Shown: positions 44,651-54,506 of the stretch, piece by piece
How positions within the stretch are numbered: the first letter of the stretch is position 1
Layout of the letters: each line of letters starts with the position of its first letter
Translations under genes and position numbers: made by a program
Notes under the pieces: generated by a model
Database searches by the model: none
What the model saw: the letters and a program-made list of their open reading frames with translations, nothing else
What the model was told of the DNA's origin: nothing
Assembly: GCF_010820555.1 (NCBI RefSeq)
Contig: NZ_JAAIKD010000005.1
Coordinates: 186,001-250,000, forward strand
Reading direction: 5' to 3'
Length of the DNA stretch: 64,000 nt
DNA from: Psychroflexus aurantiacus
GTDB taxonomy: Bacteria > Bacteroidota > Bacteroidia > Flavobacteriales > Flavobacteriaceae

Positions 44651-45568
44651 TTAATACAAAAGATCAGACGCCTGGGGGATGCTTCCCTCAAGATCATGAC
44701 CATTTCCCTGTGTTTCTATAAGTGACCAGTTAAAATTAACCGATAATTCTTCTGTCAGTATTTTGGACCTGTTAAACATATGGTAGGCACGGTCGTAGCG
44801 ATTGTCCCCCTGCAGATCCACAACAGAATTTCGCCTCAGAGCAGGCGCATTAGGATCGTTGTCTAATGTTCCTATTTGGAGCGTGAAGTCTGTTGAGAAA
44901 TAAGAGGAGGGGGAGATTGCTTCAATCGGGCTTTTATCAATGCCATAAGGAAAAGATATTGATGGATCGGGTACGGTGTACCAGCCGGCAGCTGAAGCTA
45001 CAACTCTGTCAAATCTTGCCTCCGGTTTGAATAGCATAAATCTGTGGGCAAATTGTGCTCCTGCAGAAAATCCAAAGACATCGTAGGTTGAAGACGTATT
45101 TCCTCTCAAGGTTTTCACTTTATCAAACAGAGGTTCAATAATGGAAAAGGTCCAGTCAGATTCAGGATTAAGGCTTTCTGAACTCGGATTGTCTCCATCC
45201 TGAAAAACATTCCCTAAGTTGTATGCATCCCCTCCCGGGAAATTTTGATCAGAAAATTCTGGCGCTATCACCATAAAACCCTTGGCATTGGACTCTGCTA
45301 TCCAGGCGTTTCGAATTCCCATTGCATTTCTGCCACCTCCGTGGAATACAAACAAGATCGGCATGTTTTCCAGATCGCCGTCAGGTATGTGATAATAAAC
45401 AATCATATTCAGACTAGCATCACTTCTGCTCACATCGAATACAAAGGCCCCCGTATCGGTTACCTCTTCTCCAGTATCTGGAGTGTTATCGATGTTAGGG
45501 TCGTCTTCTTCTCCGCAACCGGATAATAAGCTCGCTAAAATGATCGCAAAAAACAAAGGATATCTCAT
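44651..45568 (-). CDS. Exported polyester/PHB-depolymerase-like esterase lipoprotein
   Basis: 305 residues with lipobox LSGC (C18), so it is anchored in the envelope. An alpha/beta hydrolase of the LpqC/poly-hydroxybutyrate depolymerase type: oxyanion loop VFHGGGRNA (76-82), nucleophile elbow GFSAGAQ (S168), and a C-terminal catalytic His in GNGHDLEG. Expected to cleave ester bonds in polymers or acylated substrates; the actual substrate is unknown. Last gene of the SusC/SusD operon, 10 bases after the preceding gene. Confidence 0.75.
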   Translation of the reverse strand: MRYPLFFAIILASLLSGCGEEDDPNIDNTPDTGEEVTDTGAFVFDVSRSDASLNMIVYYHIPDGDLENMPILFVFHGGGRNAMGIRNAWIAESNAKGFMVIAPEFSDQNFPGGDAYNLGNVFQDGDNPSSESLNPESDWTFSIIEPLFDKVKTLRGNTSSTYDVFGFSAGAQFAHRFMLFKPEARFDRVVASAAGWYTVPDPSISFPYGIDKSPIEAISPSSYFSTDFTLQIGTLDNDPNAPALRRNSVVDLQGDNRYDRAYHMFNRSKILTEELSVNFNWSLIETQGNGHDLEGSIPQASDLLY

Positions 45569-45578
45569 ACTTAAATTT

Positions 45579-47360
45579 TTAATTACACAGTGGGTAAGGA
45601 CAGCTCGAATTTAGAGTAGTTGTGGATCCTACGGCACAGTCCAGTATGCCTGCAGTCCAGGTTTCGCCAGATTTGTAGGCCCATGTCCCGGAATATTCCC
45701 AGCCCTCGCCAGTTCCATCAACATTAGGATCGCCATAGGTTTCAATGACCACTTCATTTTTAAATAATTCTATGGCGTCATCGCCATTTTGGCTAACAGA
45801 GTTATTCGACTCTATCACATGCTCAAATTCGTTTATACAGCTATCAAAATAGGCAGTAAGCGTTGCAGGTTCTCTGGCTAATAAGATATCATCTCCTTCT
45901 TCTACTGAAATGGCGGGAAAAGAAAATTCCAAACCGTCTGTTCCGCCTCCGTTATTTGCAATACCAACGCCGTAAATACTCAGGTCTGGTATATCTTTAA
46001 TGGCTTTTACATGAATGGCTTTTCCGCCATTGGTTCCACTACCGTCCCAAAGAAGTGCCATGACCCCTTTTAGTTCTAAAGCTTCTTTGCAAATAGGATA
46101 GGTGCAACTAGAGTCTTGAGTGGTAGAACTGCCAACGCTGCAATCTACACCACCATAGGTCCATTCTCTGCCAATTTTATAAGCCCATGACCCCTTGTAT
46201 TCCCAAACTTCGCCTGTTCCATCAACATCGGCATCTCCATAGGTTTCAATTTTCGTAATACCACTAAAAAGCTCAATGGCATCATCACCATTTTGACTGA
46301 TAGAATTGTTGGCCTGAAGAATATGCTCAAACTCAGTATTGCAATTGCCAAAATAGGTTGAAATTAAGTCCGGACTTCTTGCTACGAGAATATCATCTCC
46401 AGCAGATACTGAAATGGCAGGAAAGGTATATTCGATGCCATCGGTTCCTTCTCCATTATTGGCAACCCCTAAACTGTATAGGCTTAAATCTGCTATATCT
46501 TCGTTGGCAACCACATGCACTGCTTTTCCATCATTGGTTCCGGACCCATCCCAGGTAAGTGCCATGACGCCTTTTAAAGCTAAAGGCGCCAGTTCCTGCA
46601 AAATGCTAATCGTGACTTCTTGCGTGGTACCTTCGTTGGCATTTTCAACAGAATCTATGCTCACAACAATAGTTTCATTGTCATCGTTTTCGGCGTCAAG
46701 GTTGGTGGTTATTTCTGTAGTTCCTGTGAGGTTTCCTGCAGGGATAACAATACTTTGAGAGCTTACGGTATAATCTGCATCGAGCGTAGAAGATCCACCG
46801 AAAGCTAAATTAATAGTTACGTCAGTTGCTGTGGTTTTATCTAGCGAAGCTGTGATAACGGCAGTCTCAGAATCCTCTTTTAATTCAATCACATCGGTGC
46901 TCAGTGCAACCACCGGAAGGGTAAAGGCTTCTGTCTTGAAACTCAAAGAAACCGGGTCTTTAATAGCTTCTCCATTTACGCCATAGGTTCCGGAGGGCAG
47001 TTCTACACTATAGGTAGTTAAATACTCCAGACCCTGATTTCCCGAGATGGTCACTGTGGAATTCACTTTGGTAAATTCAAGAGCATAATCAACAGGATTT
47101 CCATCCTCAGAAGAAATAGAAAGGGCTGAGGCTAATTTTTCTGTATCCAGAGAGTGAGAAAAAACCAGTTCAATAGATAGATCTGTCTTTACATTTTCTA
47201 CACCATTTTCAAATTTGGTGTTATTGATGTTACTGGCGAGTACCCGGAGGACTCCGTCATCTAATGCATTCACTTCATCATCGTCCTGACAGCTGTTAAG
47301 AAGCAGCAAGGCAAAGGATAAGATTAGGCTTGCGGATAATAATTTTTTTACTTTTTCCAT
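45579..47360 (-). CDS. Surface lipoprotein: Ig-like, Calx-beta and two lamin-tail-like domains
   Basis: 593 residues with lipobox NSC (C24) followed by QDDDE, an acidic stretch typical of surface export in Bacteroidota. Domain order: an SbsA-type Ig-like domain (about 35-145, FSHSLDTEKLASALSIS), a Calx-beta domain (about 148-255, TDVTINLAFGG, DADYTVSSQS), then two tandem copies of a 165-residue unit (262-424 and 430-593) containing LKGVMAL-WDGSGTN, SQNGDDAIELF and an ETYGD-VDGTGE-WEY segment, like lamin-tail (LTD) domains. No catalytic site is visible. Probably a binding protein for the operon's substrate. Confidence 0.7.
   Translation of the reverse strand: MEKVKKLLSASLILSFALLLLNSCQDDDEVNALDDGVLRVLASNINNTKFENGVENVKTDLSIELVFSHSLDTEKLASALSISSEDGNPVDYALEFTKVNSTVTISGNQGLEYLTTYSVELPSGTYGVNGEAIKDPVSLSFKTEAFTLPVVALSTDVIELKEDSETAVITASLDKTTATDVTINLAFGGSSTLDADYTVSSQSIVIPAGNLTGTTEITTNLDAENDDNETIVVSIDSVENANEGTTQEVTISILQELAPLALKGVMALTWDGSGTNDGKAVHVVANEDIADLSLYSLGVANNGEGTDGIEYTFPAISVSAGDDILVARSPDLISTYFGNCNTEFEHILQANNSISQNGDDAIELFSGITKIETYGDADVDGTGEVWEYKGSWAYKIGREWTYGGVDCSVGSSTTQDSSCTYPICKEALELKGVMALLWDGSGTNGGKAIHVKAIKDIPDLSIYGVGIANNGGGTDGLEFSFPAISVEEGDDILLAREPATLTAYFDSCINEFEHVIESNNSVSQNGDDAIELFKNEVVIETYGDPNVDGTGEGWEYSGTWAYKSGETWTAGILDCAVGSTTTLNSSCPYPLCN
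45582..46577 (-). repeat. Tandem duplication of a 165-residue LTD-like domain
   Basis: Coding repeats at 46089-46577 (first) and 45582-46073 (second) in the same gene, offset by 168 codons. About two thirds of residues agree by eye, including four Cys per copy near the C-terminal end, so the duplication is old enough to have diverged. Confidence 0.8.
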
Positions 47361-47392
47361 GATTTAAGTTTTATAGAATTGTTGACTTGCTA

Positions 47393-48874
47393 TTAAGGTT
47401 GTTCGATTTTAAATTTCTGTGTGATTACATAGGGATCAAAATCCCAGATAAAAGGCAATAAGAAATATACCATAGCGGTGAGTATGAATATAGAGATCAC
47501 ATTCATCCAAATCCCTGTTTTAACCATATCTGGAATCCTCAGGTAGCCCGATCCAAAAACAACAGCATTTGGAGGAGTGGCTACGGGGAGCATAAAGGCA
47601 CAGGAAGCAGCAACTGTAGTGGCCACCAGAAGCATATACGGATTCAAATTGAGATTTAAAGCTATTGGTGCCAATATGGGTAAAAGCATAGCCGTAGTCG
47701 CCAGGTTGGATGTAAGCTCAGTTATAAAATTGACGCTAAATATTATCACGAATATCAGCAGTAGCAATGGTAAAGCCTGTAATAAGGTCATCTGTGTTCC
47801 AAACCAGACGGCCAGTCCGGTAACTTCAAATCCTGAGGCCAGGGCCATCCCGCCACCGAAGAGCAATATGATGCCCCAGGGCATTTTGACAGCTTCATCC
47901 CACTCGATGATCTGCTCTCCTTTTTTTTCAGCAGGAATAGTAAACAGTAATATTCCTGCAGATATTGCAATCATGGTATCGTCGATACCCGGAAGAAAGG
48001 CTTCCAGTAAAAAGGAACGGGTAATCCAGCAGAAAGCAGTCAGCACAAATACGGAAAGAACAATTTTCTCCTCTTTTTTAATGGGTCCCAGGTTTTTCAA
48101 GAGTGCATCAATTTCCATTTTGCCCCCTGGAAATTTCTTTTCTTTAAATTTGAAGGCGACTCGGGTCAGATAAAGCCAAGAAATCGTCAACAGAAGCAAT
48201 GAAATGGGAATTCCAAACTGGAACCATTGCCAAAAACTGATTTCGATGTTATAGATTTCAGACATATAGCTTGCGAATACCAAGTTGGGCGGAGTTCCTA
48301 TAAGAGTAGCAATTCCGCCAATAGAAGCGCTGTAAGCAACGGCCAGCATTAAGGCTTTTCCAAAAACTAGGCCTTCTTCTTTAGGTGTAGCCGGATTATC
48401 TTTTAATTGAGCGACAATGGACATGCCTATAGGTAGCATCATCACAGACGTAGCCGTATTGGAAATCCACATAGAGAGAAACGCAGTGGCTACCATGAAT
48501 CCAAGGATAATCATGGTGATATTGGTTCCGATGAGTTTGATGATGTGTAAAGCTATCCGCTTATGTAAACCCCATTTTTCAATAGCTATAGCCAGTATAA
48601 AACCACCGATGTAGAGGAATATATATTTATGTCCGTAGGAGGCTGTGGTTGTCACAATGTCCAGGGCTCCTGTGAGGGGAAAAAGTACAATAGGTAAAAG
48701 GGCAGTTACTGCAATAGGCACTGCTTCGGTTACCCACCAGAGGGCTATCCATAAGGTAGCACTCAGAATCGCATAAGCACTTTCAGACATCCCGGCAGGG
48801 GGATTTAGACTTTGCATCAAAAGAAAAACAGCAGGTCCGAGAATTAGTGAAAAATATTTTCTTTTTGAATTCAT
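47393..48874 (-). CDS. DASS-family (SLC13/CitT-like) sodium:carboxylate symporter
   Basis: 493 residues, about 11-12 transmembrane helices. Family motifs: the first sodium-site SNTATSVMMLPIG, IGTPPNLVFASYM, then the mirror motifs LTSNLATTAMLLPIL and ATPPNAVVFGSGY. Members take up di- and tricarboxylates, or sulfate, with sodium. In this operon it is the only inner-membrane transporter and most likely imports an organic acid released by the hydrolases. It directly abuts the SGNH hydrolase gene. Confidence 0.88.
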   Translation of the reverse strand: MNSKRKYFSLILGPAVFLLMQSLNPPAGMSESAYAILSATLWIALWWVTEAVPIAVTALLPIVLFPLTGALDIVTTTASYGHKYIFLYIGGFILAIAIEKWGLHKRIALHIIKLIGTNITMIILGFMVATAFLSMWISNTATSVMMLPIGMSIVAQLKDNPATPKEEGLVFGKALMLAVAYSASIGGIATLIGTPPNLVFASYMSEIYNIEISFWQWFQFGIPISLLLLTISWLYLTRVAFKFKEKKFPGGKMEIDALLKNLGPIKKEEKIVLSVFVLTAFCWITRSFLLEAFLPGIDDTMIAISAGILLFTIPAEKKGEQIIEWDEAVKMPWGIILLFGGGMALASGFEVTGLAVWFGTQMTLLQALPLLLLIFVIIFSVNFITELTSNLATTAMLLPILAPIALNLNLNPYMLLVATTVAASCAFMLPVATPPNAVVFGSGYLRIPDMVKTGIWMNVISIFILTAMVYFLLPFIWDFDPYVITQKFKIEQP

Positions 48875-49630
48875 TTATCTGCTGGCTTTTAATGTTTCCA
48901 TAGGAAATTCTTCTACAAGTTGTCTTAAAAAATCACCGGTTTCGGGTACTATAAAAATCAAATACAGTTTTTGACCGTCTTCATTCAGAGTGGTAAGCCT
49001 GTTGGGTATAGCCTTTACCGATTTTCCTGTCAGGAATTTATAAAACACAAGTGCTTCCAGATAGGAGCCGTTGGGTGACAGGTGTTTGTCATCAAAAAAC
49101 AAATCTAAATCCGGTCGCTTCTCCCGTGCTAAAGCTAAAACAGAGCCCATCGGGACTAGTTTTACATCCAGGTCTTTGGCCAAACCCCGATAACTTTCTG
49201 TGATTTTAGCCTGCATCAGGGGGTTAGACTTATAAGCCCAGGAGCTGAAAAGCACAGGCTGAGCGCCTTGCGTCCTGACCAGACTTACAAATTTTTGATT
49301 GTACGCTTCCCAGCGCTTTTTGGCTTCGATGGTACTCAGGCTATGATCCTGTAAAATCACGTAGTCCCATTTTTTTGTGTCCAGACGATTTCTTGTTGTT
49401 GTTCCTTTTTCTGAGTTCCAATGCTGTTCCAGATTGCTTCCGCCAACGGTAGATTGATCCGTATGCAGAGGAACGTTTTGATGCCTGGCCATGGCTTCCA
49501 CCATTTGCGGCATATTCCAAAAGTAAGTAAAGCTATTGCCAACAAACAGGACTTCAGTGCCCCCGTCTTGCTGTGCATATCCTAGAATTGGAAGTAAAAA
49601 GGCTAATAAACAAATTTTTATTTTTCGCAT
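48875..49630 (-). CDS. Exported SGNH/GDSL-type hydrolase (DUF4886-like)
   Basis: 251 residues from the ATG at 49630, with a signal peptide (about 1-20, ILGYAQ). SGNH blocks: VLFVGNSFTYFW (nucleophile S33), a Gly in STVGGSNLEQ, the ILQDHS stretch, and the catalytic Asp/His pair in FFDDKHLSPNGSYLE. Typical activities are deacetylation or ester hydrolysis on carbohydrates. An in-frame TTG nine bases upstream is a weaker start. Located between susD and the DASS transporter. Confidence 0.8.
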   Translation of the reverse strand: MRKIKICLLAFLLPILGYAQQDGGTEVLFVGNSFTYFWNMPQMVEAMARHQNVPLHTDQSTVGGSNLEQHWNSEKGTTTRNRLDTKKWDYVILQDHSLSTIEAKKRWEAYNQKFVSLVRTQGAQPVLFSSWAYKSNPLMQAKITESYRGLAKDLDVKLVPMGSVLALAREKRPDLDLFFDDKHLSPNGSYLEALVFYKFLTGKSVKAIPNRLTTLNEDGQKLYLIFIVPETGDFLRQLVEEFPMETLKASR

Positions 49631-49652
49631 TGAATTCAAATTGATTCAGGTT

Positions 49653-51071
49653 TTAAAGGTTTATGTCTGTAGGGTCAAAGAAATCTGGAATAGGGGTAGT
49701 CAAATTATCATTCCTGTCTATTTCTGTCTGAGGATATAAAAAACGCTGGGGTAATCTGTCTCCTACATTTGGATCTACAGGTACTCTTACTCCGGTGTCT
49801 TCAAGTGTTCTTCTCACATCGTTGAAAGGCTCTATTTGACCAAAAAGGCTGATGTACCTTTCCTCAAGAATTTCTCTTAAAAGCGCATCTTCTTTAGCTA
49901 TTCCATCTGGATTTTCTATACCTCCTGCTTCAAAATCGGCTTCTGTGTAAGGCTCATATCTAAGCTGTGAGATATCTATATTGCGCAGGTAGCCTCCAGT
50001 GCTCATAAAAGCTCTGAAATCATTGAGATGGGCCATTCCTGTGTTAAAATTTACCGATCTTAAACCTGCTTCTGCAAGGATGAGAAGATTTTCCTCCAGG
50101 GTAACTAATGGCGCTGGTGCTTCCTGAGCAGCAAAACCATTTATGGTATTGGGCTGAAAGCCATTACTTGTAGAATTAAAATAAAAATTGAAACGCGCGG
50201 TCTCGTCAGTCTTGCTATTCCCGCGATAATTTGCCGGATCTGGATTGTCGGTTCCTGGCTGCAATAAACTCACCATAAAGTCCGAAACGATAAGATCGGC
50301 CTGTCTAACCTGGATTTCAAAAAATTGATAATTCAAATTGGAATTATCTGCAGCTGTGCCATGAGGACCATACATGCTGTTGTCCAATGAACTGATCCCG
50401 TTACCGGCAGCCTGATAAGCCTGATCGTAGGCTTTGGTATGCATGTGGTATCTTGCTTTTAAAGTGTAGGCCGATTCTATCCATTTGGAAGGATTGCCGT
50501 CAAAATAAATTTCCGAGCCCCCGGTTGGTCTTCCTGTGTTAGATTCAAGGTTGGTTATAGCTTCAGAAAGTAAATCCTGAATCTTCCCATAAACCGCTTC
50601 CTGTTCCTCAATAATCGGGTCCTGAATTTCTATGGATCCGGCTTCTTCGAAGGGAACGTCTCCGTACAAAGAGGCCATGGTTCCGATAACTTGAGCCTGT
50701 AAAACCTGGGTAATCCCCTGGCTAACGGGTCCAACATTGTTTTCAACGATGCTTTGTTCGGTGACAAGTGCATTTCTATAAGCATTGACGAACCCGTCAT
50801 ACCACAGACCATTAAAATCACTTGTGGTTACGTTATACTGAGAAAATCCAAGATGCTGCCTGTCTATTCCTGTATATTGACCTGCAAAAATACCGGATCT
50901 TCTTGCAGATTCTCCTGTTTGTAAAAGAATATTACCAACTTCTGCCCCGGTAAGGATATTCCCGTAGGCGCTTTGGGTAATGCTGTTCGGGTCTTCGTTG
51001 ATTCCTTCAACCACATCGCTGCATGAATTTAAAATCAGCGCAATTGCAAATAAGCATATATATCGTTTCAT
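49653..51071 (-). CDS. SusD/RagB-family surface nutrient-binding lipoprotein
   Basis: 472 residues, lipobox NSC (C17). Features of the SusD-like_2 group: INEDPNSI after the lipid anchor, YTGIDRQHLGFSQYN, LWYDGFVNAYRNALVTEQ, TPR-type helices (WIESAYTLKARYHMHT) and the C-terminal LREILEERYISLFGQIEPFNDVRR. It caps the SusC channel and captures ligand. The gene is 11 bases downstream of susC. The ligand is not evident from sequence. Confidence 0.93.
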   Translation of the reverse strand: MKRYICLFAIALILNSCSDVVEGINEDPNSITQSAYGNILTGAEVGNILLQTGESARRSGIFAGQYTGIDRQHLGFSQYNVTTSDFNGLWYDGFVNAYRNALVTEQSIVENNVGPVSQGITQVLQAQVIGTMASLYGDVPFEEAGSIEIQDPIIEEQEAVYGKIQDLLSEAITNLESNTGRPTGGSEIYFDGNPSKWIESAYTLKARYHMHTKAYDQAYQAAGNGISSLDNSMYGPHGTAADNSNLNYQFFEIQVRQADLIVSDFMVSLLQPGTDNPDPANYRGNSKTDETARFNFYFNSTSNGFQPNTINGFAAQEAPAPLVTLEENLLILAEAGLRSVNFNTGMAHLNDFRAFMSTGGYLRNIDISQLRYEPYTEADFEAGGIENPDGIAKEDALLREILEERYISLFGQIEPFNDVRRTLEDTGVRVPVDPNVGDRLPQRFLYPQTEIDRNDNLTTPIPDFFDPTDINL

Positions 51072-51082
51072 AAGTGTTGTAT

Positions 51083-54000
51083 TTAAAGTTTTAAAGTCAG
51101 ACTAAAGATGTAAGATTTTGTTGCGGGATTATTGAAGTAATCGATACCTCTCGCGGCACTTACACCAGAAAGGTTGGTGTCTGGATCGTTACCTTCAAAA
51201 TCTGTCCATATAATCAGGTTTCTGCCAGTTACAGCAAATTCTGCCGACTGTAGCTTGGTCTTGGATTTAAACCATTCGCTGTTCCATATATAACTTAGCC
51301 TCAGTTCACGTATACGCGTCCAGGAAGCATCTTCTATGTACAATTCATCAATACCTCCGCCGAAGAAACCTCCGCGTCCGTTATACCAGCTTTCGGTAAG
51401 CGCTACCGGACCGGCACCAAAATCACCTACGTTTCCTCTGAAGGTCTCTCCTATATTGATAATGGAGCCGTCGGAGGTAAGGTAATTTCGGGTGGCGTCC
51501 ACCTGGTTGGCCGTGTCATACCATCTTCCCAGATCGCGGAGTACAGATTTTGTACCTGCATAAATATCGCCCCCCTGAAAGGTTTCCACCAGGATGGAAA
51601 CACCGAAATTTTTGTATCTGAAGGTACTGTTAAGCGCCCCCTGCCAGTCTGGATTGGGATCTCCAATTACACCTTCAACCTGATCCTGAACCGGGAAGCC
51701 GTATTCATCTAAAACCATAGCTCCTTCCTCGTCCCGTAAGATTCTGGACCCCCATAGGACGCCCAGAGGAAAGCCTTCTACCGCCCGTGAACTTACAGCG
51801 GATAATCCGCCAAGATCGAAGGACTCTATACCTGCTAAATTAGTCACCTCGTTTCTTAGCGAGGTAAAGTTGGAGGAAATACTCCACGAGTAATTTTCAG
51901 TCAGTAGGAGCTGATAGCTAAGATCGAGTTCAACACCCTTGTTCTCAATTTCTGCGCCATTGGCATAAATGGAACTATAGCCTGTAGAGTTGGGTACCGG
52001 GAAATCCAGAAGCACATCTTCGGTCACATTATCAAAATAAGTCGCGCTTATTTTAAAACGGTTCTCAAAAAAACGCAGGTCTACTCCCAATTCCATTTCC
52101 TTTTTTCTTTCAGGCTTCAGCGACGAGTTACCACGACTGGCAGCAGGAATAAATCCACCGTTTCCGTATAAACTTATATCCAGGTCACCCCCAAAGGTAT
52201 CCCCCAGGGAAGGCGAAACGAAGACATTGGAGGTGTTGTATCTTCTGGGTTGTATCCCTACTTCACCATAGGAAGCCCTTAGTTTTCCAAAAGACAGGAA
52301 GCTGTCATCCACATTGAGTAATTCTGTGAATTGCCAGGCTGTCGAAAGTGATGGGAAAGCAAATGTATTATCTGAGGCATCTCCAAAGGTGGAAGCAGAC
52401 TCCACTCTGAGGGTGGCATCCACAAAAAGCATCTCGTAGGCAGAGAGATTTAAGGCTGAATAGACACCGGCTGTTCTCTCATGTCCCTCAAAGCTGGTTA
52501 CCGATCTGTTTTCAGGCAGCGTATTGCTAACGTCGCGAATCCCGCTGTCCACATCCAGGAACTGAATAAAATTTCTGGCTTCAACGCCTTCAACTACTCT
52601 GGATTTTGAGTTGTAATTAAATCCTACTAAAAATGAACCGTCAAGATCGTCGTTGACATCAAATCTGGATTTAGCGATATAATCCATGTTCAGGATAGTA
52701 TTCGTGGCCAGGGACCTGTCCAGGGCACCCGGTCTGAATTCTCCGGCAGCAGACCCCGGAGTAAAGAATTCACTTCTTTTTTCACTGTAATGATCAATTC
52801 CAACCCTGGCTATTAAATCTAACCAATTTGTAGGGGTGCCTGTCAGTTCGAAATTAGAGATAAAACGATCGACTTTAGCTTCATTTTCCTGCTCATTGAT
52901 GGTCCATAACGGGTTATTATAAGTTGGAGAATCATCGGCACCCAATGGCTCTCTGTAGGATCGATGCCGGTTTGGAATAGGAGAGGCATCCGGTGAAGAA
53001 TAATAATTTCCACGGTATCCAGAGATGTCAAAATCAGCCGGATTTCTTAACAGACCAAGATATAAACCGGAAGAACTGGCCCCTTTCCGAATCCGGTTTG
53101 AATTGGTCTGGACGTAAGTAGAACTCAGCTGCAGGTCTAAGTAGTCATTAAATTTGTGCTGAGCGTTAAATCGGGCTGTGGTTCTTCGGTAATCTGAGTT
53201 GTTTTTAATAATTCCCTGCTGGTCCAGATTGCTCATGCTGAAAAAGATGGTGCTTTTTTTATCTCCACCACTTAAGCTTAAATTATTTTCGAAGAAATGA
53301 CCATTATCGAATACCTGATCGAAATTAGAGTCGTTGAACGTCTCTCTTGAATTTTTGTTTATAATCGGGTAGTAAAATCGTCCATCCTGGTCCTGAAAAA
53401 ACTGACCTGACGTATCAAAATCATCTTCACCACCACTTCTGTTAGCGATCAAATCACCATAAGAATCTCTTGCTCTTTGGTTGTAGAATCCATTGTCCCC
53501 TTGTCCGTATTTGGTTTGAAGAGGATACCTCTGACTTATCTGGTCATAGGAATAGGTCGAAGAATAAGTGACCGTTAAGGGCCGGTTATAGTTTCCACTT
53601 TTGGTCGTAATTATGATGACCCCGCCAAGTGCCTGGGTACCCCATAAAGCCGCTGCGGAAGCACCTTTCAAAATCGACATGCTTTCTATGTCGTTGGGGT
53701 TGATATCATTTAACCTGGATTCCTGACTTACGCCGCTCCTGTCACTATTTCCCCTGACATCATTGCTGATGGGAACTCCATCTACCACAATCAAAGGCTG
53801 GCTGTTTCTTGTAATGGAAGATAAGCCCCGAATCTGAATATAAGCTCCAGCACCAGGATCTCCGGAATTTCGAGAAATTCTTACTCCTGAAGATTTCCCG
53901 GAAAGCCCGTTAAGCAACGTGCTTTCTCCTGCCTCTACAACTTCATTCCCTTTCACCGTTGAACTCGCATAACCTAGTTCGTCCTTGCTCTCCTTAAAGC

Positions 54001-54331
54001 CCAGTGAAGTGATGACGACCTCATTAAGCGATTCAATGTCTTCTTTCATAGTGACATTGATAAGGCTTCTGCCATTCACCTCAATCGTTTGAGTTTTAAA
54101 ACCAACGTAACTAAAGCTTAGCGAAGGATCTTGTGTTGTTACTGTAATGCTATAATCTCCATCTATGGAAGTTACAACTCCATTGGTTGTTCCCTTTTCT
54201 ATAACGGTTACACCAGGTAGGGGAAGTCCATATTCATCCTGTACAGAACCAGTGATGACCTCTTGCGAAAACACAAAAGAACTAGCCAGAAGGGCCGCTA
54301 ACAAAAAAAGTTTCTTGGGAATACATTTCAT
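51083..54331 (-). CDS. SusC/RagA-family TonB-dependent outer-membrane transporter
   Basis: 1082 residues from the ATG at 54331. Signal peptide (about 1-23, FVFSQ), carboxypeptidase-regulatory-like domain (ITGSVQDEYGLPLPGVTV to about 100), TonB box region (LNEVVITSLGF), plug domain with SRNSGDPGAGAYIQIRGLSS and LWGTQALGGVIIITTKSG, then the 22-strand barrel ending in a terminal strand FSLTLKL. Lead gene of the operon. The 175-base gap to the divergent regulator-like gene holds its promoter, though no TAnnTTTG was found on this strand. Confidence 0.95.
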   Translation of the reverse strand: MKCIPKKLFLLAALLASSFVFSQEVITGSVQDEYGLPLPGVTVIEKGTTNGVVTSIDGDYSITVTTQDPSLSFSYVGFKTQTIEVNGRSLINVTMKEDIESLNEVVITSLGFKESKDELGYASSTVKGNEVVEAGESTLLNGLSGKSSGVRISRNSGDPGAGAYIQIRGLSSITRNSQPLIVVDGVPISNDVRGNSDRSGVSQESRLNDINPNDIESMSILKGASAAALWGTQALGGVIIITTKSGNYNRPLTVTYSSTYSYDQISQRYPLQTKYGQGDNGFYNQRARDSYGDLIANRSGGEDDFDTSGQFFQDQDGRFYYPIINKNSRETFNDSNFDQVFDNGHFFENNLSLSGGDKKSTIFFSMSNLDQQGIIKNNSDYRRTTARFNAQHKFNDYLDLQLSSTYVQTNSNRIRKGASSSGLYLGLLRNPADFDISGYRGNYYSSPDASPIPNRHRSYREPLGADDSPTYNNPLWTINEQENEAKVDRFISNFELTGTPTNWLDLIARVGIDHYSEKRSEFFTPGSAAGEFRPGALDRSLATNTILNMDYIAKSRFDVNDDLDGSFLVGFNYNSKSRVVEGVEARNFIQFLDVDSGIRDVSNTLPENRSVTSFEGHERTAGVYSALNLSAYEMLFVDATLRVESASTFGDASDNTFAFPSLSTAWQFTELLNVDDSFLSFGKLRASYGEVGIQPRRYNTSNVFVSPSLGDTFGGDLDISLYGNGGFIPAASRGNSSLKPERKKEMELGVDLRFFENRFKISATYFDNVTEDVLLDFPVPNSTGYSSIYANGAEIENKGVELDLSYQLLLTENYSWSISSNFTSLRNEVTNLAGIESFDLGGLSAVSSRAVEGFPLGVLWGSRILRDEEGAMVLDEYGFPVQDQVEGVIGDPNPDWQGALNSTFRYKNFGVSILVETFQGGDIYAGTKSVLRDLGRWYDTANQVDATRNYLTSDGSIINIGETFRGNVGDFGAGPVALTESWYNGRGGFFGGGIDELYIEDASWTRIRELRLSYIWNSEWFKSKTKLQSAEFAVTGRNLIIWTDFEGNDPDTNLSGVSAARGIDYFNNPATKSYIFSLTLKL

Positions 54332-54506
54332 TTTGTTCACTTTTAAGATTATTATAATTAATTGTACATTTGATTATGCAATGTGATAACTTTAATTTTT
54401 ATCCTATAATTATGGCAATCTTATAAATAATTAATCGAATAATTATTGTTTTAATAATTTTTATCGATTTTTAATGAATTCAACAGGTTTTATATTGACT
54501 TAAGTT

